Origin: Rhodanobacter sp.
Lineage (GTDB): Bacteria > Pseudomonadota > Gammaproteobacteria > Xanthomonadales > Rhodanobacteraceae
Length of the DNA: 64,000 bases
Direction of reading: 5' to 3'
Assembly: GCA_040371205.1 (NCBI GenBank)
Contig: AP031382.1
Span: forward strand, 806,001-870,000
The translations under genes were made by a program, and so were the position numbers. The notes beneath the pieces were generated by a model that was given only the letters and a program-made list of their open reading frames with translations, had not been told where the DNA came from and searched no databases. This document shows positions 22,026 to 30,038 of this stretch, piece by piece (the first letter of the stretch is position 1; each line of letters begins with the position of its first letter).

Positions 22026-24061
22026 TCTTCTTCCACCCGCGGCCGCCACGCCTCGCTGAGCTGCTTCTGCACCGGCATCGGCACCGGCTCGTAGTGGCTG
22101 AGGTCGAGGCTGTAGCGGCCGCGGCCGCCGGTCATGGCCTTGAGTTCGGTGGGGTAGTCGGTGAGTTCGGCCAGCGGCGCCTGCGCCTTGATCAGCAGTT
22201 CGCCGCCGCGTCGGCTGTCGGTGCCGAGGATGCGCGCGCGCTTGCCGGCGAGGCCGCCGGTGACATCGCCGACGTCGCTCTCGGGGATGGCCACCTCCAC
22301 GTCGACGATGGGCTCCAGCACGATGGGGCGCGCCTTGCCCACGGCGTCGAGGAAGGCCTTCTTGCCGGCGCTGACGAAGGCGACTTCCTTGGAATCGACC
22401 GGGTGGTACTTGCCGTCGTACACGGTCACGCGCAGGTCCTGCAGCGGATAGCCGGCCACCGCGCCGCGCTCCATCGCCTGGCGCACGCCTTTCTCGATGG
22501 CGGGCAGGAAGGTGCCGGGGATCACGCCGCCCTTCACCGCATCGACGAATTCGAAACCGGTGCCGCGCTCCAGCGGTTCCACGCGCAGGAACACCTCGCC
22601 GAACTGGCCGGCGCCGCCGGTCTGCTTCTTGTGGCGATGGTGGCCCTCCGCCGGTGCGGCGATGGTCTCGCGGTAGGCGATGCGCGGCGGATGGGTCTCC
22701 ACTTCCACGCCGTAGCGTTCGCGCATGCGCTCCAGCGTCACCTTGAGATGCAGCTCGGAAAGGCCGCGCAGCACGGTCTCGTTCAACTCCTTGTGGTGTT
22801 CCAGACCGAGGCAGGGGTCTTCCTCGGCCAGTCGCGCGAGCGCGTTCGCCAGCTTCTGCTCCTGGCCCTTGTGCCGCGGTTCCAGCGCGAGGCCGAACAT
22901 CGGCTGCGGAAAGCGCATGGGCGCAAGCCGGATGTGGTCCTCCTCGTGCGCGTCGTGCAACACGGCGTCGTAGTGGATGTCCTCCACCTTGGCCACCGCG
23001 GCGATGTCGCCGGGCACGGCCTGTTCGATCTCCACGTGGTTCTTCGCGTTGGGCCGGAACAGGTGCCCCACGCGGAACGGCTTGCGGCCGTCGTCCACGT
23101 ACAACGACGCATCGCGCCGCACGGTGCCCTGCCACACCCGGAAGATGCCGAGCTTGCCCACGAAGGGGTCGTTGACGATCTTGAACACGTCGGCGATCAC
23201 GTGCTGTGCGGGGTCGGCATTGACGGTGATCGGCTCGCCCTCGCCGTTGACGAAGGGCGGCGGGTTGCCCTCGGCGGGGTTGGGCAGCAGGCGGTCGGCG
23301 ATGTCCAGCAGCTCCGCCACGCCGGTGCCGTTGCGCGCGCTGACGAAGCAGATCGGCACCAGGTGCCCTTCGAGCAGGCATTGCTCGAAGGCATCGTGCA
23401 GTTGCTGGCGGCTGAGCGCGGCTTCGCCCTGGTCGAGGTAGGCGCCCATGGTGGCTTCGTTGATCTCCACCACCTGGTCCAGGATGCGCTGGTGCGCGCT
23501 GGCCAGCGAGGAAAAATCGGTGCTGCCCTCGGCGTGGAAGAAGCAGTCCAGCACGCGCTTGCCGCCTTGCGCGGGCAGGTTCACCGGCAGGCACTCCGGG
23601 CCGAATGCCTCGCGCAGCGCTTCCACCAGTGCGCCGAGATGCGCGCCTTCGTAGTCGATCTTGTTGACCACCAGCACGCGGGCCAGGCCGCGCGAGCGCG
23701 CGTGCTCCATCATGCGGCGCGTGCCGTGCTCGATGCCGTTGACCGCGTTCACCACCACCATCGCGGTTTCCACCGCGGCGAAGGCGGACAGCGTGCCGCC
23801 GCGGAAGTCGTCGTAGCCGGCGGTATCGATCAGGTTGATGTGGCAGCTGCCGCGGTCGATGCCGGCGATGCAGCTGTCGATGGAGTGGCCGCGCGCCTTT
23901 TCCTGCGCGTCGGTGTCCGACTGCGTGGTGCCGCGCTCCACCGAACCCTGCGACTGGATCGTGCCGCCGGCGTGCAGCAAGGCCTCGAACAGCGTGGTCT
24001 TGCCGGCGCCGGCGTGGCCGGCGAGCGCGATGTTGCGGATGCTTTCCGTGGTGTAGGACAC
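22022..24061 (-). CDS. Elongation factor G-like translational GTPase (FusA2-type paralogue)
   Basis: A 679-residue five-domain protein of the EF-G superfamily but not canonical EF-G. G1 is GHAGAGKT (residues 15-22) and G4 is NKID (133-136). G3 is DTAGY (79-83), so the catalytic histidine of EF-G and EF-Tu (DTPGH) is tyrosine. Domains II-V are recognisable (FKIVNDPFVGKLGIFRVWQG; GGAGQFGEVFLRVEP; GYPLQDLRVTVYDGKYHPVDS). Related EF-G-like proteins have the same His-to-Tyr change and slow or altered GTPase activity; their role in translocation, ribosome rescue or stress is unsettled. GTG 24061 follows AGGAGGG. It is not next to rpsL, rpsG or tuf, which also argues against canonical fusA. Confidence 0.9.
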   Translation of the reverse strand: MSYTTESIRNIALAGHAGAGKTTLFEALLHAGGTIQSQGSVERGTTQSDTDAQEKARGHSIDSCIAGIDRGSCHINLIDTAGYDDFRGGTLSAFAAVETAMVVVNAVNGIEHGTRRMMEHARSRGLARVLVVNKIDYEGAHLGALVEALREAFGPECLPVNLPAQGGKRVLDCFFHAEGSTDFSSLASAHQRILDQVVEINEATMGAYLDQGEAALSRQQLHDAFEQCLLEGHLVPICFVSARNGTGVAELLDIADRLLPNPAEGNPPPFVNGEGEPITVNADPAQHVIADVFKIVNDPFVGKLGIFRVWQGTVRRDASLYVDDGRKPFRVGHLFRPNAKNHVEIEQAVPGDIAAVAKVEDIHYDAVLHDAHEEDHIRLAPMRFPQPMFGLALEPRHKGQEQKLANALARLAEEDPCLGLEHHKELNETVLRGLSELHLKVTLERMRERYGVEVETHPPRIAYRETIAAPAEGHHRHKKQTGGAGQFGEVFLRVEPLERGTGFEFVDAVKGGVIPGTFLPAIEKGVRQAMERGAVAGYPLQDLRVTVYDGKYHPVDSKEVAFVSAGKKAFLDAVGKARPIVLEPIVDVEVAIPESDVGDVTGGLAGKRARILGTDSRRGGELLIKAQAPLAELTDYPTELKAMTGGRGRYSLDLSHYEPVPMPVQKQLSEAWRPRVEED

Positions 24062-24360
24062 GATGCGACCCTCCTCATGGCAAAGGCGCGGAATCGCATC
24101 GTCATGAGCGGCGCCGCGCGGGGCCGCGCGCGGCGGCCGACGGGGCCGTCATGGTCGTCCGGGCGCGGACGCGGGGGCGGTCATGGCGGGGTGATTTGGC
24201 CGATGGTACGGCGACGGGGGGTTAGGCTTGCGTCAACGCGGCCGGGAACCGCCGCAAGCCATTGCGGTCGAAAGCCGCGCGCGACCTTGGCCTGTCTTGC
24301 GCGCAGCACAGGCCATCTTCTGGCACGCCGTCCACCCGGAGTCTTCCCATCAACCACCGC

Positions 24361-25281
24361 ATGCAGGCCGACATCCGCGTCACGGCATCGTCCGACTCCG
24401 GTCGCGACGGCACGCATGCGCTCGACCGCGCGACCATCGCGCGGTTGCGCCAGCTGCATTGGCGCAGGCCGCAACGCGATCCGCGCCTAAGGTGGATCAC
24501 GCTGGCCGTGGTCGCGCTGCTGCACATCGTGTTCGGGGCAATGACCTGGTGGGCGATGCGTCCGCCTGCGCCGGAACGGCCTGCGCAGTCGGCCCCGTCC
24601 AGCGACGTGCTTCAGGTGCGTTTCATTGCCGCCGCCCACGCGCCGGCCGCGAAGGCGCCGCCCGCGCTGGCGTTGCCGCCGCCGCCTGCCAAGGCGGTGC
24701 GACGCGTGGTCGAGCCTGCATCGAAAAGCGCACTGAGCGTGCAGCTGCCCGCACCCGCGTCGAGCGCGGCCATGCCGCATCTGTTCGACCGCGATGGAAT
24801 GCCCCTGCTGCCGGCAGCCGCCGCGCCCGTGCCCGACTACGTACAGCACCTGCCGCAGGGCGACACGCGGATCATGCAGGACACCCATCCGGTGAAATAC
24901 CGACCCACGCGTTTCGACAAGGATTGGGACAAGGGCGGCGCCAGCGCCATCGACGACATGTTGCAGAAGGCGGTGGACAAGACCACGGTGAAGCACACCT
25001 TCAACCTGGGGCATGGCATCCACATCCATTGCGGCATTTCGCTGGCCGCGCTGGCCGGCGGCTGCGGCGGCGATCCGCCATCGCCGCCGTCGCGCAAGGA
25101 CGGCGACGTGCGTCTGGACATGGCGCCGGCCCGGCCGTTGGCGCCCGACCCGAACGCGCCCAAGCCGCCCAGCCTGGATCAATGCATCGCGCTGTACCGC
25201 GCGGGCAAGCCGCTCGCGGACGGCTGTCCCAGCGACACGCCGCTCCGTGCGGTGGACGAGGAGCTGCGCAAGCGGAAGTAA
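24361..25281 (+). CDS. TonB-like 'transmembrane repetitive' protein, copy 1
   Basis: A 306-residue protein with a short basic cytoplasmic N-terminus, one transmembrane helix (about 44-65), a proline/alanine-rich periplasmic linker, and a C-terminal module of about 150 residues. The module holds QDTHPVKYRPTRFDKDW, a KTTVKHTFNLGHGIHIHC segment and four cysteines. The overall plan resembles TonB/TolA (anchor, rigid spacer, C-terminal domain), but the terminal domain is not a TonB box binder I recognise. Proteins of this type are annotated in Xanthomonadales as transmembrane repetitive proteins with no assigned function. The next gene is a paralogue 15 bp downstream. ATG 24361 is chosen by the membrane anchor; its ribosome-binding site is poor. 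Confidence 0.78.
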   Translation: MQADIRVTASSDSGRDGTHALDRATIARLRQLHWRRPQRDPRLRWITLAVVALLHIVFGAMTWWAMRPPAPERPAQSAPSSDVLQVRFIAAAHAPAAKAPPALALPPPPAKAVRRVVEPASKSALSVQLPAPASSAAMPHLFDRDGMPLLPAAAAPVPDYVQHLPQGDTRIMQDTHPVKYRPTRFDKDWDKGGASAIDDMLQKAVDKTTVKHTFNLGHGIHIHCGISLAALAGGCGGDPPSPPSRKDGDVRLDMAPARPLAPDPNAPKPPSLDQCIALYRAGKPLADGCPSDTPLRAVDEELRKRK

Positions 25282-25296
25282 AAGTACACTCGCTGG

Positions 25297-27231
25297 ATGC
25301 CCCGCCCCCCGCATTCCGACACGCCGCCTCCGCGCGCCCAACGGCCGGCGCAGGTGCTGTTGAACTCGCCGCTCGCCGCCTCCGCGCGCATGCTCGGCTT
25401 GCGTGCCTCGCGGCGTCCGCGGCCGCGCCTGGTATGGCGGCGCACGCTGGCGCTTGCCGCCAGCATGCTCATCCACCTGTTCTTCCTGTTCGGCTTCATC
25501 CTCGGTCCGGCCTGGGAGCCGCCGCAGGGCAAGGACGTGCCTGCGAAAATGCAGGCACGCTTCATCGAGCTGCCCGATCTCGCACCGCCGCCGCCGCCGA
25601 AAGGCGAGCCGCCGCGCCAGGAGGGCCCGGTGCATCAGGGGCATGCCGCGGTCACGGCACGCGCGGCGCATACCGCTGCCCAGCGCGCGCCGCGCATGCC
25701 TGCGGTGGCCGCGAAGGCGGTGGCCGCGGCGCCCGCAAAAGCCGTCGCCGCGCCCACGCCGCCGCCCAGCGTGCCGAAGCCGGCGCCCGCGCCCAGGCTG
25801 CAGCCGGTGCCCGTCGCAATGGTGCCCCCGCCGGTGAGCCCGGCGGCGCCCACGCTGCAGCCGCCGGTGCCGCCGAAGTTCCAGCCGGAACCCGTGCGCG
25901 CGCCGCAGCTCGAAGGCAACCGGCCGATGTTGCCGCCGCCCTCGTTGGCGCTGCCGACGGTGCCGCCGCAATCGCCACCCACGATCGCGCCGCCCACCGT
26001 GGCGCTGGATCGCGTGGCCGCGGACGTGCAGGCTCCCGCCATCGTGCAGCCGGTGCACGTGGATCTGCCGGCGGCACCGACGGCGCCTGAACTGCAGGCC
26101 GTACCCCTGGCCGCGCAGGCCGCGCCGCAAGTGAGCCTGCAATCGACCTTGAATGCGCCGTCGCCGAGCGCGCCGCAGTCCTTGCCGAAGGTGCTGGCGC
26201 CCGCGCCGGCGGAAGTGCAGGAAAAGCCGCTGGCCGCGGTACCGCAATCGGCTCCGGCGGCGCCTCGCGTGGCGGCGCCGGCCAAGGCCGCGATCAAGAT
26301 CGCCGACGATGCGTCGCTCAGCACAATCGGCCAGCCGTCGGCGGTGACCTTGCCATCCGTGGAGAGTGCGCCGGCGACCACGGCCGTCACCGCCGCCAGC
26401 GCATCGAACGGGCCCGCCGGCACGGCCAGCGAGGGTGCCGCGGCGGATGTCAGCACGTCGCCCCATGCGAACCCGCAGGGCAGCGACAGCGCCCGTCCCG
26501 GCGAACCGCAAGGCGTGAGCCAGGCCGCCGATGCCGCCACCGTGCATGGCGCCGGACCGTTGCACTCGCACGGCCTGGGGCAGGCCACCGCGGGCGAGAC
26601 CGGCAAGGGACTGGGCAAGGCGCCCGGCGCGTCGGCCGGTGCGTCATCCGCCGGCCAGGCGGTCAACGAGGTGCCCGAGTTCATCCAGCTCAAGCCCACC
26701 GGCGACACCGCGGTGATGAGCCACGACATCCACGGCGTGAAGTACCAGTCCACGCGTTTCGACCCGTACTGGACGCCGCCGGGCGAGAGTTCGGTGGACA
26801 CCGCGCTGCGCCACGCGGCGGAAAAGACCACCTTGCAACACACCTTCCATCTGCCGCGCGGCATCCGCATCAAGTGCGTGGTGATGCCGCTGATCCCGGT
26901 CTCGCTGCTCGGCTGCGGCAATGCCGATGCGCCGCCGCCGGCGATGCCGCAGAAATCCTACGACCGCCTCAATCTGCCGGAGGTGTCCGGCGGCAGCGTG
27001 CCCAGCCTGCCGCCCGCGCCGGCAGCGACCGCGGCGACGCCGGCGCGCATCGTGCTCGACAACGCAGCGCTATGTGCCGCCGCCCGCGTCGCCGGCAGCC
27101 CGCTGCCGCGCGGATGCCCGCCCGTCGAGCCGGTGGTGAGAGGGCATGCGCCGGCGGCTTCGTCGAGTTCGTGGGTGCCGGCCAGCGACCAGTTCGGGGC
27201 GCCCGCTCCGGTGCGTGCCGGCCAGCCCTGA
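25297..27231 (+). CDS. TonB-like 'transmembrane repetitive' protein, copy 2
   Basis: A 644-residue paralogue of the preceding gene. It has a basic N-terminus, one transmembrane helix (about 50-70), a very long Pro/Ala/Val-rich periplasmic stretch (about 80-450) and a C-terminal module with the same landmarks as copy 1: DIHGVKYQSTRFDPYW, a KTTLQHTFHLPRGIRIKC segment, and PLPRGCPPVEP aligning with PLADGCPSDTP. The four cysteines of the module are conserved between the copies, so two disulfides are possible in the periplasm. Function unknown. Its spacer is several times longer than that of copy 1, as if the two modules work at different distances from the inner membrane. Probably cotranscribed with copy 1. 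Confidence 0.82.
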   Translation: MPRPPHSDTPPPRAQRPAQVLLNSPLAASARMLGLRASRRPRPRLVWRRTLALAASMLIHLFFLFGFILGPAWEPPQGKDVPAKMQARFIELPDLAPPPPPKGEPPRQEGPVHQGHAAVTARAAHTAAQRAPRMPAVAAKAVAAAPAKAVAAPTPPPSVPKPAPAPRLQPVPVAMVPPPVSPAAPTLQPPVPPKFQPEPVRAPQLEGNRPMLPPPSLALPTVPPQSPPTIAPPTVALDRVAADVQAPAIVQPVHVDLPAAPTAPELQAVPLAAQAAPQVSLQSTLNAPSPSAPQSLPKVLAPAPAEVQEKPLAAVPQSAPAAPRVAAPAKAAIKIADDASLSTIGQPSAVTLPSVESAPATTAVTAASASNGPAGTASEGAAADVSTSPHANPQGSDSARPGEPQGVSQAADAATVHGAGPLHSHGLGQATAGETGKGLGKAPGASAGASSAGQAVNEVPEFIQLKPTGDTAVMSHDIHGVKYQSTRFDPYWTPPGESSVDTALRHAAEKTTLQHTFHLPRGIRIKCVVMPLIPVSLLGCGNADAPPPAMPQKSYDRLNLPEVSGGSVPSLPPAPAATAATPARIVLDNAALCAAARVAGSPLPRGCPPVEPVVRGHAPAASSSSWVPASDQFGAPAPVRAGQP

Positions 27232-27370
27232 GGCGGCGCCTCAAGGCTGCGGCGTGCGGGGTGCGGCGGACGCGGAAGCCGTGCGGATGGCCGGACAGGC
27301 CGGCTTGATCGCGCGCTGCCGATGCCGTGCCCATCGTTTCGCGGTCACCGCCGAGGCGGGCCGGCCTTCT

Positions 27371-28711
27371 TCATCGGGCAGCCGCGGTTGCGGCGGCGTC
27401 GAAGACGCGCACGCGGTTGCGTCCGCTTTGCTTGGCGTCGTACAGGGCTTTGTCCGCGTGGGCCATCAGGGTTTCGTAGGTATCCGAGCCGCCGGACAGC
27501 ATGCACAGCCCGATGGATACGGTGAAGCGGATCTCGTCTCCGCGCGGAGTGCGGATGGCCAGCGACTCCAGGGCGCCGCGCAACCGTTCCGCAACGGCCA
27601 GCGCGTCGCCCGTTTCCGCCTCCGGCAGCAGCAGGCCGAATTCCTCGCCGCCGAGACGGCCGAGCAGGTCCATCTCGCGCAGGCCGGCCTGGCAGGTGCT
27701 CGCGAAGCCGACGAGCACCTCGTCGCCGATGGCGTGGCCATGGGTGTCGTTGATGCTCTTGAAGTGGTCGATGTCGAGCAGCAGCATCGCCAGCGGAGCT
27801 GCGCTTTTCGCGCAGCGTGCGATCACGCGTTCGGACATCTCGATGAAAAAGCGCCTTGAACAGGCGCCGGTCAGCACATCCGTATTCGCCATCTTCTCGA
27901 AGGTGCGCGACTGCAGTTCCAGTTCTTGCGTCTTTTCCTCGAGAGCCGCGGTCCGCTCCTTGACGAGCGCTTCCAGTTTCTCGCGGTGCGATAGCAGCTC
28001 CGCCTCGTGGCGGATGCGTGCCGCAACGTTTTCGGCCAGGTATTCGCGCATGCGGTTGATCGATCCCGCCATCTGGTCGATCTCGTCGGGCGAACGGTTC
28101 CATGTCGATTTCGGCAGGACGAGCGGGACGTCCAGATCTTCGACGCGCAACATGCGCAGGTAGCTGGACATGATCTCCAGCGATTGCGTCATCCGCGCCT
28201 GAACGAAGAACAGCAGGGCCAGCGTTCCGAAGAAGGTGAGGGACAGCGTGGTGATGGCTATCTGGATGGCCTGGTGCTGCAACTTTCGCGTGATGGGAGC
28301 CCAGCCAAACTCGACGGTGAGGGTGCCTAGGTCGAAATGCTGGTGATCGCTGTAGATCAAGGGATACGTGCGGGTTATGCGCGGGTGCGCATCGGCCTGC
28401 CCGCGCTGACGCAATTCCTCCTGGCTCTGCAGGCGCACATAGTCGACGCCCGGTATGTTGCCGATCTCGTCGAGGCGCTCGTTTATTTCATGCGGGTTCA
28501 CCTGCCAAAGGCTGTCGACGAGCCCAGGGACGATGGTTCGGCCGATTTCGTCGAGCCTTTGCCGCGCCGCGCCCACCTCGCTGCGGTAGCTGCCGACAAG
28601 CACCCAGGCCGTGATGATGACGGTGACCAGGAGGTTGATGGAGACATTCGCTATGGCCAGCCTTTTCGCCAGTACGCGCTTGTGCCGGCCGCTGGAGCTT
28701 TGCGCATTCAT
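27371..28711 (-). CDS. Membrane diguanylate cyclase with HAMP linker
   Basis: A 446-residue protein: two transmembrane helices (about 20-42 and 150-175) flank a periplasmic domain of about 105 residues, then a HAMP-like linker, a coiled coil (about 245-275) and a GGDEF domain. GRLGGEEFGLLLPE near residue 355 is intact, as is LDIDHFKSINDTHGH, so it should synthesise c-di-GMP. Its start codon overlaps the stop of the upstream periplasmic ligand-binding gene (ATGA, 4 bp shared), which suggests that the two proteins form one sensory unit. It converges with the TonB-like pair. Confidence 0.92.
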   Translation of the reverse strand: MNAQSSSGRHKRVLAKRLAIANVSINLLVTVIITAWVLVGSYRSEVGAARQRLDEIGRTIVPGLVDSLWQVNPHEINERLDEIGNIPGVDYVRLQSQEELRQRGQADAHPRITRTYPLIYSDHQHFDLGTLTVEFGWAPITRKLQHQAIQIAITTLSLTFFGTLALLFFVQARMTQSLEIMSSYLRMLRVEDLDVPLVLPKSTWNRSPDEIDQMAGSINRMREYLAENVAARIRHEAELLSHREKLEALVKERTAALEEKTQELELQSRTFEKMANTDVLTGACSRRFFIEMSERVIARCAKSAAPLAMLLLDIDHFKSINDTHGHAIGDEVLVGFASTCQAGLREMDLLGRLGGEEFGLLLPEAETGDALAVAERLRGALESLAIRTPRGDEIRFTVSIGLCMLSGGSDTYETLMAHADKALYDAKQSGRNRVRVFDAAATAAAR

Positions 28712-29583
28712 GGCGTGGTGCCGGGTTGGAACCCGAAGTTGCGGCAGGCGGGCACCATGCTGGCCGGGAGCAATGGGTTGGTCAGCTCGATGACGTGGCG
28801 ATCATGCAAGTGCAGTGCGTTCAGGCTCTGGCGATACGTATGCTCGAACAGCCGCTGGAGGCTGCCGTCGGCAATGGCCCGTTCCAGGCCCCGTTGCAGG
28901 GCGGCGGCAAGCGTTGCGTTGTTTCTGGAAACGAAAAAGACGAGCGCCGACGGGTAGTGCAGCAGCAGGTGTTTCTCCGCGACGAGATCGGCGCCGTCGG
29001 GGCTCTCGAGTTCCTGGCCTATCTCGGATACCGAGCGGGGTACCGCGTCGACGTGGCCCAGCTTCAACATCGAGAAAAGCGATGTGTAGTCGATCGCAGC
29101 CGTCATGTCGAAGCCGTTGTCGCGCAGTATCGTCAGGTCCGGCCAGTCCTGATCCTGGGCCATCGGCACGCGGGCGAGTTGCGAGGCGGTCCGCAGGTTC
29201 TCGAAGCGCTTTTCGTTGCCCCGCCTGATCAGCAGCACGCGCCAGCCGATCAGGCCGCGATCGATCGGAACCCTGACGGCGAGGAGCTGCTTGTCGCGCT
29301 CCGTCGTGGCGACGGACCATCCCACGGTCACCACCTGGTTGTCCTTGAGCAGCTCAAGCGTGCGCGCCTGCGGCAGCACGACGGCGCTCTGCTTCATCGA
29401 GAAAGGGACATGCAGATGTTCCAGGGCCAGGCGCAGAACCGCGACCGGATAGCCCGTCCTGGCGTCGTAGGGCGTTTCCGGCCGGGGATAGATCACCTGC
29501 AACGGGAGCGCCGCATGCACGCCTGCCGACGAGAATCCGAGTCCGGCCATCATGGCCAAGCGGAAAAGACGTTTTCCCACCAT
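28708..29583 (-). CDS. Periplasmic solute-binding-like protein paired with a GGDEF protein
   Basis: A 291-residue protein with a signal peptide (about residues 1-24) and a family-3-type solute-binding fold; the recognisable parts are the YPVAVLRLALEHL and VVTVGWSVATTERDKQ segments and the DYTSLFSMLKLGHVDAVPRSV hinge region. No ABC permease or ATPase gene is nearby. Its stop overlaps the start of the GGDEF gene (ATGA), so it is more likely a periplasmic sensor for that cyclase than a transporter subunit. The ligand is unknown. ATG 29583 is preferred over GTG 29607 because it follows AGGCGAGG and opens the signal peptide. Confidence 0.85.
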   Translation of the reverse strand: MVGKRLFRLAMMAGLGFSSAGVHAALPLQVIYPRPETPYDARTGYPVAVLRLALEHLHVPFSMKQSAVVLPQARTLELLKDNQVVTVGWSVATTERDKQLLAVRVPIDRGLIGWRVLLIRRGNEKRFENLRTASQLARVPMAQDQDWPDLTILRDNGFDMTAAIDYTSLFSMLKLGHVDAVPRSVSEIGQELESPDGADLVAEKHLLLHYPSALVFFVSRNNATLAAALQRGLERAIADGSLQRLFEHTYRQSLNALHLHDRHVIELTNPLLPASMVPACRNFGFQPGTTP

Positions 29584-30038
29584 GCCAGCCTCGCCTTGCC
29601 AAATCACTTCGCTCTCCCGGCGCCGATGGCTGTGCCACGAAAAGCATGACCGTGGACGGCCGCCTCTTCGTCTTGCCCCGGGGCGTCGGGAAGGCGCCGG
29701 GTACTTGCAGGGATTCGAATTTCCTGACGGCCGATCACTTGAGAGTCAAACATCAACGCCTGCTTGCGAATAGGGTCGATGTCGCGCACATCCGGTCAGG
29801 CATGAGGCTGCCCGGCATGCGCCTCGCACAGGCGGGCGCCGCTTCCGGATCACTGATACATCGCTGCGTGTGGTATCGGCGTATACGGCGGGAACATTAA
29901 CCGCGCTTGCCCCTGCGGCGGCAAGATGAGCGGGCGATCACCGGCAGGCGTCGCTTGCCGCGGACATCGGGCCGGCGTGAACCACCTGCCAACAGGCGGC
30001 AGCCCGCCCAGGTCAGGGCGGGAAGCGGTCGCGAACGG
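29584..30038. other. 455-bp non-coding stretch
   Basis: Lies upstream of the solute-binding/GGDEF pair and downstream of the molybdoenzyme operon, both on the minus strand. An 84-codon plus-strand frame at 29646-29900 has no ribosome-binding site or recognisable content and was not called. The promoter of the sensor pair should lie here; I could not place one with confidence. Confidence 0.5.

Noticed and set aside
28708-29583. Solute-binding protein as part of an ABC transporter
   Set aside because: No permease or ATPase gene is adjacent and the gene is coupled to a diguanylate cyclase.
29646-29900. 84-codon plus-strand gene upstream of the solute-binding protein
   Set aside because: No ribosome-binding site, no family features and mixed composition; treated as intergenic.
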